DNA from: JBBSHE01 sp038253325
GTDB taxonomy: Bacteria > Actinomycetota > Actinomycetes > Propionibacteriales > Nocardioidaceae
Direction of reading: 5' to 3'
Assembly: GCA_038253325.1 (NCBI GenBank)
Contig: JBBSHE010000016.1
Span: 1-64,000 of the forward strand
DNA: 64,000 bases
The stretch's first letter is position 1; each line of letters opens with the position of its first letter. Below are positions 16,473 through 24,211 of the stretch, piece after piece. Below the pieces are notes generated by a model, which ran no database searches, was not told the origin of the DNA, and saw only the letters and a program-made list of their open reading frames with translations. The translations under genes and the position numbers were made by a program.

Positions 16473-17912
16473 TCAGTCGCCGAGCTCGGCGCGTCGTCTC
16501 GTGACGTACTCCTCGAGCTCCTCGCGGACCGCGTCGTCGAGCGCAGGTGGCACGTACTCCTCGAGCTTCTGGCGGTAGATCGCCGCGGCTCGAGCGTTGG
16601 TGTCGTTGCTGCCCAGCCGCATCCAGCGTTCGTAGTTGTCCGACGACGACAGAAACGGCCGGTAGAAGCACGTACGGAACCGCTCCATGGTGTGCATCGC
16701 GCCGAGGAAGTGTCCGCCGTGTCCGACCTCCTCGTGCGCGCCGAACGCCAGAGTGTCCGCGTTGATCTCTAGCGGCGTGAATTCCGTGCGCAGCATTTCG
16801 AGCAGCTGGGTGTCGACGATGAACTTCTCGTAGCCCGCGACCAGGCCGCCCTCGAGCCAGCCCGCCGAGTGCATCACCCAGTTGGTTCCGGCCAGAAATG
16901 TCGGCAGCAGCGTCATCAAGGACTCGTAGCCGGCCTGCGCGTCGGCCACCTGGCTCGAGGTCAGGCCGCCGCCGGACCGGAACGGGAGCCCGAAGTGGCG
17001 GGCGATCTGTCCCGTGCACAGCAGGCCGATCGCCGACTCCGGCGTCCCGAAGGACGGCGACCCGGACTGCATGTCGATGTTCGACAGGAACGAGCCGAAG
17101 ATCACCGGGCAGCCCGGCCGGATGAGCTGGCTCAATGCGATCCCGCTGAGCGCCTCCGCCATCTGCTGCACAAGCGCGGCCGGGATCGTCACCGGGGACA
17201 TCGCGCCCATCAGCAGGAAAGGAGTCAATACCACGGCCTGGTTGGCGGCGGAGTACTCGAACTGCGCGTCGAGCATCCGGTCGTCCCACTTCAGCGGAGA
17301 GTTGCAGTTGATCAACGAGATCGTCGCCGACGTCTGCTCGATGGCGTCGCGCCCACCGAGCAGGATGGCGCTCATCGCGATGGTGTCCACGGCGTTCGGA
17401 CCGGAGACGACGTTGCCCATGTAGATCTTGTCAGTCAACGTCTGCAGTGCATACGTCATGTCGAGATGCCGCGAGTCGAGCGGCGTGTCGACGGGCTCGC
17501 AGATCACGCCGCCGGCACTGTCGAGTACGTCGTACACCTGAGCGAGCTTCGTGAAGTTCCGGAAGTCCTCGATCGTCGCGTCCCGTCGAACGTCGCCCTC
17601 CCGGACGAACGGTGGTCCGTAGACAGCGCCGAACGCCATCGAGTCGCCGCCGATATGGACCGTACGGGCAGCGTTGCGGGCCTGGACGTCGAACTCGCGC
17701 GGAGCCTTGCCGACCTGCTCGAGCGCCCATTCCGGGTCGAGGAAGACGGTGTTGTCCTCGACCCGCTGGCCAGCGGCCCGGAACAGGTCGAGCGCGCGGT
17801 CTGACATGAAGTCGACGCCGATCTCGGTGACGATCCGCCGCCATCCACCGTCGAGCGTCTGCATCGCGTCCGCGGAGAGGATCTCGTACCGCGGCATCGT
17901 GTTGGTGAACAC
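16473..17912 (-). CDS. MttB-superfamily methyltransferase, non-pyrrolysine (probable glycine betaine:corrinoid methyltransferase)
   Basis: The 479-residue protein belongs to the trimethylamine methyltransferase (MttB) superfamily, recognisable in segments such as AVYGPPFVREGDVRR, MGNVVSGPNAVDT, GCPVIFGSFLSNIDMQSG and EEVGHGGHFLGAMHTMERF. The reading frame has no internal TAG, so it is a non-Pyl member like MtgB (glycine betaine), MtpB (proline betaine) or MtcB (carnitine). These transfer one N-methyl group to Co(I) of a corrinoid protein. The start is GTG 17912 with GAGGAG five bases upstream. The corrinoid protein and second methyltransferase genes are divergent from it across the 17960-18011 control region. 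The substrate is inferred to be glycine betaine from the betA/betB/importer genes and the dimethylglycine-type dehydrogenase; other betaines remain possible. Confidence 0.85.
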   Translation of the reverse strand: MFTNTMPRYEILSADAMQTLDGGWRRIVTEIGVDFMSDRALDLFRAAGQRVEDNTVFLDPEWALEQVGKAPREFDVQARNAARTVHIGGDSMAFGAVYGPPFVREGDVRRDATIEDFRNFTKLAQVYDVLDSAGGVICEPVDTPLDSRHLDMTYALQTLTDKIYMGNVVSGPNAVDTIAMSAILLGGRDAIEQTSATISLINCNSPLKWDDRMLDAQFEYSAANQAVVLTPFLLMGAMSPVTIPAALVQQMAEALSGIALSQLIRPGCPVIFGSFLSNIDMQSGSPSFGTPESAIGLLCTGQIARHFGLPFRSGGGLTSSQVADAQAGYESLMTLLPTFLAGTNWVMHSAGWLEGGLVAGYEKFIVDTQLLEMLRTEFTPLEINADTLAFGAHEEVGHGGHFLGAMHTMERFRTCFYRPFLSSSDNYERWMRLGSNDTNARAAAIYRQKLEEYVPPALDDAVREELEEYVTRRRAELGD

Positions 17913-17959
17913 CAGGTCTCCTCACTGGTATCAGGCAACGACGTCCCGGCGAGGTCGCC

Positions 17960-17988
17960 TTGACGGTGCGCGCCGGGAAATCTACCCT
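17960..17988 (+). promoter_or_regulatory. Candidate promoter of the iclR-corrinoid operon
   Basis: TTGACG (17960-17965) and TACCCT (17983-17988) are separated by exactly 17 bases. Transcription would start near 17995, at the left edge of the operator at 17996-18011. It drives the regulator and, through a four-base overlap, the corrinoid protein gene. Confidence 0.6.
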
Positions 17989-17995
17989 CATCATG

Positions 17996-18011
17996 TGGAA
18001 CAGCGGTTCCA
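17996..18011. promoter_or_regulatory. IclR-type operator TGGAAC-N4-GTTCCA between the divergent mttB-like and iclR genes
   Basis: Perfect six-base arms (17996-18001 and 18006-18011) surround AGCG. The TGGAA/TTCCA half-sites match the classic IclR-family operator type. The site covers the predicted start of the rightward transcript and lies about 85 bases upstream of the leftward methyltransferase gene. Just beyond it the minus strand offers CATATT as a possible -10. One site could therefore control both directions. Confidence 0.7.
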
Positions 18012-18054
18012 TAATATGATCCAGGACCACGGCGAGCGCAAGGACGACCACCGG

Positions 18055-18831
18055 ATGAGCGCCAGCGGCACCCAATCCATCGACCGGGCGGCAGAGCTGC
18101 TGTCCCTTGTCGTAGAAGCCGCGGACGCGCCGCAGTTCGGTGCGCTGGTCTCCGAGACCGGGCTGGCGAAGAGCACGGCGTCGCGACTGCTCCAGGCGCT
18201 CGAACGCCATCATCTCGTGCAGCGCGACGACCAGGGCGGTTACCAGCCCGGTGCCCTGTTTGCCGCATACACCGCCCGTCACGACCCGGTCGACCAGCTC
18301 GTCACGCTGGCCCGACCGTCGCTCGATGCGATCAACAAACGTACCGGCGAGACGGTCAACCTCGCCGTGCCGCGCGGCAGCGCCGTCGTCCAGGTGGTGC
18401 AGGTGGATGCGAAGTTCGTGCTCGGCGTGACGAACTGGGTCGGCGTCGACGTCCCCGCGCACTGTTCGGCTCTCGGCAAGATCTGCTACGCGTACGGGGG
18501 GCTCGAGGTCCCTGACCGACCCCTCGGCAGGCGCACCGCCAGGACGATCGTGGCACCGGCGGCGTTGCGTCGCGAGCTCACCGCGATCCGACGCCGCGGG
18601 TACGCCACCACCGAGAGCGAGCTCGAGAGCGGACTCGACGCAGTCGCGGCCCCGGTGCTGGGATCCGACGGTGACCTGGTCGCCGCGATCGGAGCATCGG
18701 GACCGAGCCAACGGATTGCATCTCAGCGTGGCGAGCTCGCCGCGTTGCTGATGAAGGAAGGGATGACGCTGTCTCGGCGGCTGGGATATCGACCAACGGT
18801 GCCGGTCAACGGAAAGGAAGGCGTCGCATGA
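18055..18831 (+). CDS. IclR-family transcriptional regulator (corrinoid operon side)
   Basis: The 258-residue regulator has an N-terminal winged helix (QSIDRAAELLSLVVEAA, then LVSETGLAKSTASRLLQALE) and an IclR effector domain (AVVQVVQVDAKFVLG, VPAHCSALGKICYAYGG, ESELESGLDAVAAPVLG). ATG 18055 gives a normal N-terminus; in-frame starts at 18016 (ATG) and 17995 (GTG) would add a tail and run into the operator. It differs clearly from the IclR protein at 14808, so the block has two separate regulators. The stop overlaps the corrinoid protein start (ATGA), tying regulator and methyl-transfer genes into one transcript. It most likely represses itself and the divergent methyltransferase until substrate is present. 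Confidence 0.88.
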   Translation: MSASGTQSIDRAAELLSLVVEAADAPQFGALVSETGLAKSTASRLLQALERHHLVQRDDQGGYQPGALFAAYTARHDPVDQLVTLARPSLDAINKRTGETVNLAVPRGSAVVQVVQVDAKFVLGVTNWVGVDVPAHCSALGKICYAYGGLEVPDRPLGRRTARTIVAPAALRRELTAIRRRGYATTESELESGLDAVAAPVLGSDGDLVAAIGASGPSQRIASQRGELAALLMKEGMTLSRRLGYRPTVPVNGKEGVA

Positions 18832-19493
18832 CTCCCGACGAGCTGCTGCGAACCCTGTACGACGAGACCCTGGTCGGCAACGCGCCGGCCGTGCTCGAAC
18901 TGACCCGGCAGGGGCTGGACCAGGGGATGACCCCGGAGACGTTGTTGTTCGACTCGCTGATCCCCTCCCTCGAGGAGGTGGGCGCCCGCTTCGAACGCGG
19001 TGACTTCTTCGTGCCGGAGATGCTCATCGCCGGTCGCGCGATGAGCGGAGCTCTCGACCTGCTTCGTCCACTGCTCGCCGAGACGGGGGTGCAGACCGTC
19101 GGGACGTTCGTGATGGGCACCGTGAAGGGAGACGTCCACGACATCGGCAAGAACCTCGTCAACATCATGCTCGAGGGTGCCGGCTTCCACGTCATCGACC
19201 TTGGCGTCCAGGTCGCGCCCGAGAGGTTCATCGCCGCGATCAAGGAGCACCATCCGGACATCGTCGGCTTCTCTGCATTCCTGACGACGACGATGCCGAT
19301 GTTCAAGGCGAACATCAACGCGCTGGAGAAGGCGGGACTGCGCGACCAGGTGATCGTGATGGTCGGCGGCGCGCCGGTCACCCAGGAGTACGCCGACGCG
19401 GTCGGCGCCGACGCGTACGCCCCCGACGCGTCGCAGACCGTACGCCGCGCGAAGGACCTGCTGAACAAGAAGCGTGCGAAGGTGCCCGCCTGA
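18828..19493 (+). CDS. Corrinoid (B12-binding) methyl-carrier protein, MtgC/MttC type
   Basis: At 221 residues this has the normal size for these carriers. Residues 1-90 are the helical cap domain. The C-terminal Rossmann domain has the cobalamin signature GDVHDIGKN (the histidine that ligates cobalt), then FSAFLTTTMP and MVGGAPV, the serine and glycine motifs of the DxHxxG-SxL-GG fold. It accepts the methyl group from the MttB-family protein as methyl-Co(III) and gives it to the pterin methyltransferase encoded next. It is coupled by overlaps to genes on both sides, as expected for subunits made in fixed ratio. Confidence 0.93.
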   Translation: MTPDELLRTLYDETLVGNAPAVLELTRQGLDQGMTPETLLFDSLIPSLEEVGARFERGDFFVPEMLIAGRAMSGALDLLRPLLAETGVQTVGTFVMGTVKGDVHDIGKNLVNIMLEGAGFHVIDLGVQVAPERFIAAIKEHHPDIVGFSAFLTTTMPMFKANINALEKAGLRDQVIVMVGGAPVTQEYADAVGADAYAPDASQTVRRAKDLLNKKRAKVPA

Positions 19494-20359
19494 TGCACGA
19501 GACCGTTCTGCGCTCAACCGCAAGCGGGGCGACGCGAGAAGTCGTCATCGGCCACGACCGACCGTTCTGCATCATCGGTGAGCGGATCAACCCGACCGGG
19601 CGCAGGATCTTCCAGGACCAGCTACGGGCAGGTGACCTCTCCGCGATCGAGCGCGACATCGCCGCCCAGGTCGCGATGGGTGCCGACGTGCTCGACATCA
19701 ACATGGGCGTACCACTGACGGACGAGGCGGAGCTGCTCCGCAAGGCGATCCTGCTCGTCCAGAGCCTGACCGACCTGCCGGTCTGCATCGACTCCTCGGT
19801 CGTCGAGGCGCTGCACGCCGGCCTCGAGACGTACCAGGGCCGTGCGCTCGTCAACTCGATCACCGCCGAGGACGACCGGATGGCGGCCATCTTGCCGCTC
19901 GTGAAGGAGTACGACGCCGCGGTGATCGCGCTCCCGAACGACGAGGACGAGATCCCCATGGACGCCGACAAACGCCTCGATCTGACGCGGAAGATCATTG
20001 ACACCGCCGTCAGCAAGTACGACATCGCGGTCGAAGACATCGTGATCGACCCGCTGGCGATGCCGATCGGGGCGGACACGTCCGTCGTGAACACGACGCT
20101 CGAGACGATCGCCCGGATCAAGGACGAGTTCGGGGTCAACATGACGCTCGGTGCGTCGAACGTCTCGTTCGGGATGCCGGGCCGGCACGCGATCGGGGCT
20201 ACGTTCCTGCCGATGGCCATGCATGCCGGGCTCACGAGTGCCGTCATGGACGCCCGCAACGAGCAGGTCGTGGATGCAGTCAAGGCAGCGGACCTGGTCC
20301 TCGGGCACGACGACTGGGGCGCCGGCTGGATCGCCCGCCACCGCGCCAAGCCCGGCTGA
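19493..20359 (+). CDS. Methylcorrinoid:tetrahydrofolate methyltransferase (MtgA type)
   Basis: The 288-residue protein has the pterin-binding TIM-barrel fold shared with dihydropteroate synthase and AcsE/MtvA/MtgA: IIGERINPTGR near residue 27, GADVLDINMG near 63, PVCIDSS near 97 and NMTLGASNVSFGMP near 216. It would move the methyl group from the corrinoid protein to tetrahydrofolate in the cytosol, giving 5-methyl-THF. The start overlaps the corrinoid gene's stop (TGATG). The presence of this THF-linked partner rather than a coenzyme M enzyme fits a bacterial betaine demethylase. Confidence 0.9.
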   Translation: MHETVLRSTASGATREVVIGHDRPFCIIGERINPTGRRIFQDQLRAGDLSAIERDIAAQVAMGADVLDINMGVPLTDEAELLRKAILLVQSLTDLPVCIDSSVVEALHAGLETYQGRALVNSITAEDDRMAAILPLVKEYDAAVIALPNDEDEIPMDADKRLDLTRKIIDTAVSKYDIAVEDIVIDPLAMPIGADTSVVNTTLETIARIKDEFGVNMTLGASNVSFGMPGRHAIGATFLPMAMHAGLTSAVMDARNEQVVDAVKAADLVLGHDDWGAGWIARHRAKPG

Positions 20360-20382
20360 TCGGGCTGCGGAGAGTGCGGGCG

Positions 20383-22329
20383 GTGACGACCGAGCCGGCA
20401 GACGAGGACCAGCCGTTCTCCGACCCCGCCACGCTGCGCCGGGAGGGTCTGATCGAGCGTCCGGCCGAGCCGGGACATCGCGAGACCCACGACGGTACGG
20501 GCCGCGTGCGGGTCATGTTCACTCCGTCCGACCGTGAGGTACGCGTTCCTCCGGGGGTGAGCGTCTTCGACGCCGCGTCCTGGAACGGCATTGCGATCGA
20601 TTCGACGTGCGGCGGACACGGCACCTGCAAGAAGTGCCGGATCCGGGTCACCAGCGGAGCGGTCCCGGTCTCGCGCCTCGACGCACGCTGCTTCGACCCG
20701 GGCCAGCTCCGCGCCGGGTGGCGGCTGGCCTGCCTCGCCCAGCCCACCACCGACCTCACGGTCGAGGTGCCACCGCTCAGCACCCGGCCGAAGGCGGCCA
20801 CGGTCGGTGTCGGACGCCAGGTGATCTTGCGCCCCGCGATCCAGAAACGTCATGTCGAGCTCAGCGAGCCGACGTTGTCCGACCAGGTGCCCGATCTGAC
20901 CCGGCTCTTGAACGCCATCGACGACCTCGAGCTCCGGGTCGACCTGCATGCACTTCGACGCCTGCCGTCGGTCCTGCGGGATGCCGACTTCAAGGTCACG
21001 GCCGTTGTCGTCGACGACGTGCTGATCGACGTCGAGGCCGGCGACACGACCTCTCAGCGCCACGCCATCGCGTTCGATCTCGGGACGACAACGGTGGTCG
21101 CAACCCTGCTGGACACATCGACAGGGACGCCTGAGGCGGTCGCTTCGATGCTCAACAAGCAGCAACCGTTCGGTGCTGACGTGATCACCCGGATCAGCGC
21201 CACGATGCTCGATCCCGGTACGTTGTCGAAGCTTCGCGATCTTGCGCAGGAGACGCTCGACGAGCTGGTCCGAGAGGTCTGCGCCGAGGCGGGCATCGAC
21301 TCGTCGAACGTCTACGAGATCGCCCTCGCCGGCAACGCCACGATGGTGTCGCTTGCTCTCGGCATCGACCCCGAGCCCCTCGGGGTCGCGCCGTTCATCA
21401 TGGCGTCGGCAGTGCTGCCCGAGCTGCTCGCCGCGGACCTCGGCGTGCGCGTGCACCCAAGGGCTCGGGCGGTCGTGCTGCCCGCCCTCGGCGCGTACGT
21501 CGGCGGCGACATCGTCGCTGGTGCCCTCGCGTCAGGGATGGACCGCGACAAACGCGTCCGGCTGTTCATCGACGTGGGGACCAACTGCGAGATCGTGCTC
21601 GGTGACGGCGAACGGATCGTCGCGACAGCCGCACCGGCGGGTCCGGCGTTCGAGGGCGGTGCGATCCGTTGCGGCATGCGCGCAGCCGACGGAGCCGTCG
21701 AGGTGGTCAAGGTCGACGACGACGTCATCTTGCAGGTCATCGGCGACGTCGTGCCGCAAGGTTTGTGCGGTTCCGGCCTGGTCGATGCCGTTGCCGAACT
21801 CGTACGGCACGGGCTTCTCGACTCCTCCGGCCGGTTCGTGACGAACGAGGCGGCCGTCGCCGGCCATCCCCCTGCGGTCGCCCGCCGGCTCGGCGAGATC
21901 AACGGCGAACGGGTCTTCGTGCTGCACTGGGCCGAGAAGCCGGGGAACTTCGACGACGCTGTCTATGTCAGCCAACGCGACGTCCGCGAGCTGCAGTTCG
22001 CCAAGGCCGCCATCTCCACCGGCTGGACCCTGCTCTTGCAGGAACTGGGTCTCGAGGCCGCCGACATCCAGCAGGTGCTGCTCGCCGGGTCGTTCGGCTC
22101 GTACCTGTCACCGGCGAGCGCCGTCCGGATAGGCCTCGTGCCCAACCTGCCCGTCCTGCGGATCGTCAGCGCGGGCAACGTGGCGGGCGAGGGAGCGAAG
22201 ATGGTGCTGTTGAGCATGCAGGAGCGCAACGGTGCCTTGGCGTTGCTGGAGGAGGTGCGCTATGTCGAGCTGTCGGACCGATCCGACTTCAACGACCGCT
22301 TTGTCGAGCAACTCGCCTTCCCCGTCTGA
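20383..22329 (+). CDS. RACo-type reductive activator of corrinoid proteins (2Fe-2S plus ASKHA/DUF4445)
   Basis: The 648-residue protein has a ferredoxin-like N-terminal domain with cluster cysteines in STCGGHGTCKKC and a fourth in RLACLAQ. A middle domain follows, then a C-terminal actin-like ATPase region with AFDLGTTTVVATLL near residue 230 and LFIDVGTNCEIVLG near 391. RACo proteins use ATP and an electron to return accidentally oxidised Co(II) to the active Co(I) state. GTG 20383 is chosen because GGAGA lies about ten bases upstream; GTG 20374 is too close to it. It is the fourth gene of the iclR-led operon. An N-terminal extension of about 45 residues before the ferredoxin domain is unusual and of unknown meaning. 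Confidence 0.92.
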   Translation: MTTEPADEDQPFSDPATLRREGLIERPAEPGHRETHDGTGRVRVMFTPSDREVRVPPGVSVFDAASWNGIAIDSTCGGHGTCKKCRIRVTSGAVPVSRLDARCFDPGQLRAGWRLACLAQPTTDLTVEVPPLSTRPKAATVGVGRQVILRPAIQKRHVELSEPTLSDQVPDLTRLLNAIDDLELRVDLHALRRLPSVLRDADFKVTAVVVDDVLIDVEAGDTTSQRHAIAFDLGTTTVVATLLDTSTGTPEAVASMLNKQQPFGADVITRISATMLDPGTLSKLRDLAQETLDELVREVCAEAGIDSSNVYEIALAGNATMVSLALGIDPEPLGVAPFIMASAVLPELLAADLGVRVHPRARAVVLPALGAYVGGDIVAGALASGMDRDKRVRLFIDVGTNCEIVLGDGERIVATAAPAGPAFEGGAIRCGMRAADGAVEVVKVDDDVILQVIGDVVPQGLCGSGLVDAVAELVRHGLLDSSGRFVTNEAAVAGHPPAVARRLGEINGERVFVLHWAEKPGNFDDAVYVSQRDVRELQFAKAAISTGWTLLLQELGLEAADIQQVLLAGSFGSYLSPASAVRIGLVPNLPVLRIVSAGNVAGEGAKMVLLSMQERNGALALLEEVRYVELSDRSDFNDRFVEQLAFPV

Positions 22330-22954
22330 CCGAACCGGCTCCGGGTCCCCCCGCGGCACCAGGGCCGAGGTCGCCGTCATCGCCTGCGGAGCGCTCGCGC
22401 AGCACTGCGCCCAGCTGGCCGACCGACATGGGTGGGCGGTCGACGTCCATCCGCTGCCACCCCTCCTCCACAACCGTCCCGAGCGGATCGCGGCCGAGGT
22501 CGAGCCGCTTGCATGCCGGCTTCTCGCGGCGTACGAGCGGGTGGCGGTCGCGTATGCGGACTGCGGGACGTACGGCGCCCTGGACGAGGTGTGCAACCGA
22601 CTCGGCGTGCGCCGGATGACTGGCCTGCACTGTTACGACATGTACGCCGGCCCCGATCGGATCGCTGCGATGCTCGCGGCGGAGCCGGGGACGTACCTGC
22701 TCACAGACTTCCTCGTCCGATCGTTCTCGCGGACGGTCGTCGCCGAGCTCGGTCTCGACCGTCACCCGGAGCTGCGCGACGCGTATTTCGGCAACTACAC
22801 CCGCGTGGTCTGGCTCGCGCAGGAGCACACCGCCGAGCTGGCCAGGCTGGCCGAGCAGGCCGCCGACGCGATCGGCCTTCCGCTCACGGTCGTCGAGACC
22901 GGACTCGGCGGCCTCGAGGCTCAGCTCGCCGCACTCGTCCGCAACCAGCCGTAG
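22262..22954 (+). CDS. DUF1638 protein linked to the corrinoid methyltransferase genes
   Basis: The 230-residue protein shows the DUF1638 pattern: VAVIACGALA near residue 37, VAYADCGTYGALDEVC, LHCYDMYAG and a tail with YFGNYTRVVWLAQ. Cysteine and histidine placement suggests a metal or cofactor site. DUF1638 genes are known beside corrinoid methyltransferases, but no biochemical role is established to my knowledge. The start is set by a strong GGAGGAGG before ATG 22262, which makes the gene overlap the RACo gene by 68 bases in another frame. The N-terminal 35 residues, encoded in that overlap, are serine-rich and probably unstructured. A part in corrinoid handling or cofactor supply is inference. 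Confidence 0.8.
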   Translation: MSSCRTDPTSTTALSSNSPSPSDRTGSGSPRGTRAEVAVIACGALAQHCAQLADRHGWAVDVHPLPPLLHNRPERIAAEVEPLACRLLAAYERVAVAYADCGTYGALDEVCNRLGVRRMTGLHCYDMYAGPDRIAAMLAAEPGTYLLTDFLVRSFSRTVVAELGLDRHPELRDAYFGNYTRVVWLAQEHTAELARLAEQAADAIGLPLTVVETGLGGLEAQLAALVRNQP

Positions 22955-22996
22955 GTCAGCCTGGGTCTCGGGGGGCTGCCCGGTGCCGGCACGTCT

Positions 22997-23848
22997 TCAG
23001 GCCGAGGCGCGCGACCTGGTCAGCAACCCCTGCCGCCACGACTCGGTCTCGGCTACCTGGTTGAACGTGAAGAGATGAAGGCCGGCGATGTCCGCCCCCG
23101 GCTTGGTCGCGACCGCGGCGATCGAGGAGACGAACTTCTGCGGGTCATATCCGCCGGGTGCGGCAATCCGCGCGAAAGAGTGCGCGTGGGTCTTGAGAAA
23201 TCGCATCGACTGACCGACTCCGATCTTGGTCGCCATCGCCAGCAGCTTGGCCCGTTCGACCGGACCCGGCATGCCGATGTACACCGGTAGCTCGATGCCT
23301 CGGGCGCGCATCCGTTCGACCCAGCGCGCCAGGGTCTTGGGGTCGAAACACAGGTTGCTGACGATGTACGTCGCGTGCCGTCGCTTGTCCCACATCGACT
23401 GGATCGTGACGTCGTCGGAGATCGAGGGGTGCGCCTCGGGATACCCCGTCACCCCGACCCGCGCGAACGGTGAGCCCAGCGCGCTGAGGTCCTCGAGCAG
23501 GGCGACCGACCCCAGGTAGCTGCCGGCGGGCGGGTCGGCGTCGCCGGCTGGGCAGAACACGTCGTCGACGCCCAGGCCGACCAGCGTCGCCACCAGCCGG
23601 TCCAGGTCGCCGCGGTCCACGATCATCCGAGCCGCCAGATGCGGCACCACGCGGTAGCCGTGCCCAATCAGCCGTTCGGTGAGGTCGACGGTCGCTGCCA
23701 TGCCCTTCGCCGGGCTCGCGGTCACGGTGATCGTGACGTCGGTGGGGACCGACGCCCGGACCGCGGCCTCGATGCTGGCGGTGGGCAGCACCTCGAGCCT
23801 GGACCGTTGGACCAGGCGCCTCACCGAGAGCCGAGTGTCGTTGCGCAT
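22997..23848 (-). CDS. metF: Methylenetetrahydrofolate reductase-like protein
   Basis: The 283-residue MetF-family TIM barrel, about the usual length, contains TITVTASPAKGMAATVDL, VVPHLAARM, VFCPAGDADPPAGSY and FARVGVTGYPEAHP, matching the FAD/folate binding face. The usual reaction reduces 5,10-methylene-THF to 5-methyl-THF. Beside the betaine demethylase genes it may instead run as a 5-methyl-THF oxidase. ATG 23848 is favoured; an earlier in-frame TTG at 23905 would add 19 atypical residues. It is convergent with the DUF1638 gene, so it belongs to the block but not the same transcript. A methionine-pathway role is the alternative. Confidence 0.8.
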   Translation of the reverse strand: MRNDTRLSVRRLVQRSRLEVLPTASIEAAVRASVPTDVTITVTASPAKGMAATVDLTERLIGHGYRVVPHLAARMIVDRGDLDRLVATLVGLGVDDVFCPAGDADPPAGSYLGSVALLEDLSALGSPFARVGVTGYPEAHPSISDDVTIQSMWDKRRHATYIVSNLCFDPKTLARWVERMRARGIELPVYIGMPGPVERAKLLAMATKIGVGQSMRFLKTHAHSFARIAAPGGYDPQKFVSSIAAVATKPGADIAGLHLFTFNQVAETESWRQGLLTRSRASA

Positions 23849-23926
23849 AGAACAACTCGATTCGCCTGACGCACCAGGACGTCGACTGTAGACCCGATCC
23901 TGCAACCGCCGCCACGCGGACCGGCT

Positions 23927-24211
23927 TCAGGCGGGAGGCGGGACCACGGCGGTCAGGATCAGCAGGCCCGCGCAGCAGATCGCCAGGATCAGGAGGTCGA
24001 CGAGCCGGCGCCGTACGCGCAGCATGCCGGCGGCTTCGTCCGGCAGCACGAGCCGCATCAGGAAGGCGAACCCGAATCCGAGCCCCATCAGCGTGGTGCC
24101 GGTGCGCCACCGGTTGGCCGCGGCAACGGCAACCCCGGCGACGACAACGCCGATCGTCACCAGGTAGCAGACGCCTCCGGTCGTCGACGGCCTCTTGAGC
24201 CAGGTCCTCAT
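23927..24211 (-). CDS. DUF3017 membrane protein
   Basis: The 94-residue protein has three hydrophobic segments (about residues 13-31, 40-55 and 71-89), ending TAVVPPPA. DUF3017 proteins follow folD in many actinobacteria; function unknown. Its ATG overlaps the folD stop (ATGA), so it is the last gene of the purN-purH-folD group here. Confidence 0.82.
   Translation of the reverse strand: MRTWLKRPSTTGGVCYLVTIGVVVAGVAVAAANRWRTGTTLMGLGFGFAFLMRLVLPDEAAGMLRVRRRLVDLLILAICCAGLLILTAVVPPPA

Noticed and set aside
16473..17912. Possible pyrrolysine (amber) codon in the MttB-family gene
   Set aside because: The frame runs for 479 codons with no internal TAG, and no pylT/pylS genes are visible, so it is a non-Pyl member.
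17913..18054. Cobalamin or glycine riboswitch before the corrinoid genes
   Set aside because: The gap is short, is filled by the promoter and IclR-type operator, and shows no recognisable riboswitch core. The gap before 3121 was also read for a glycine riboswitch without success.
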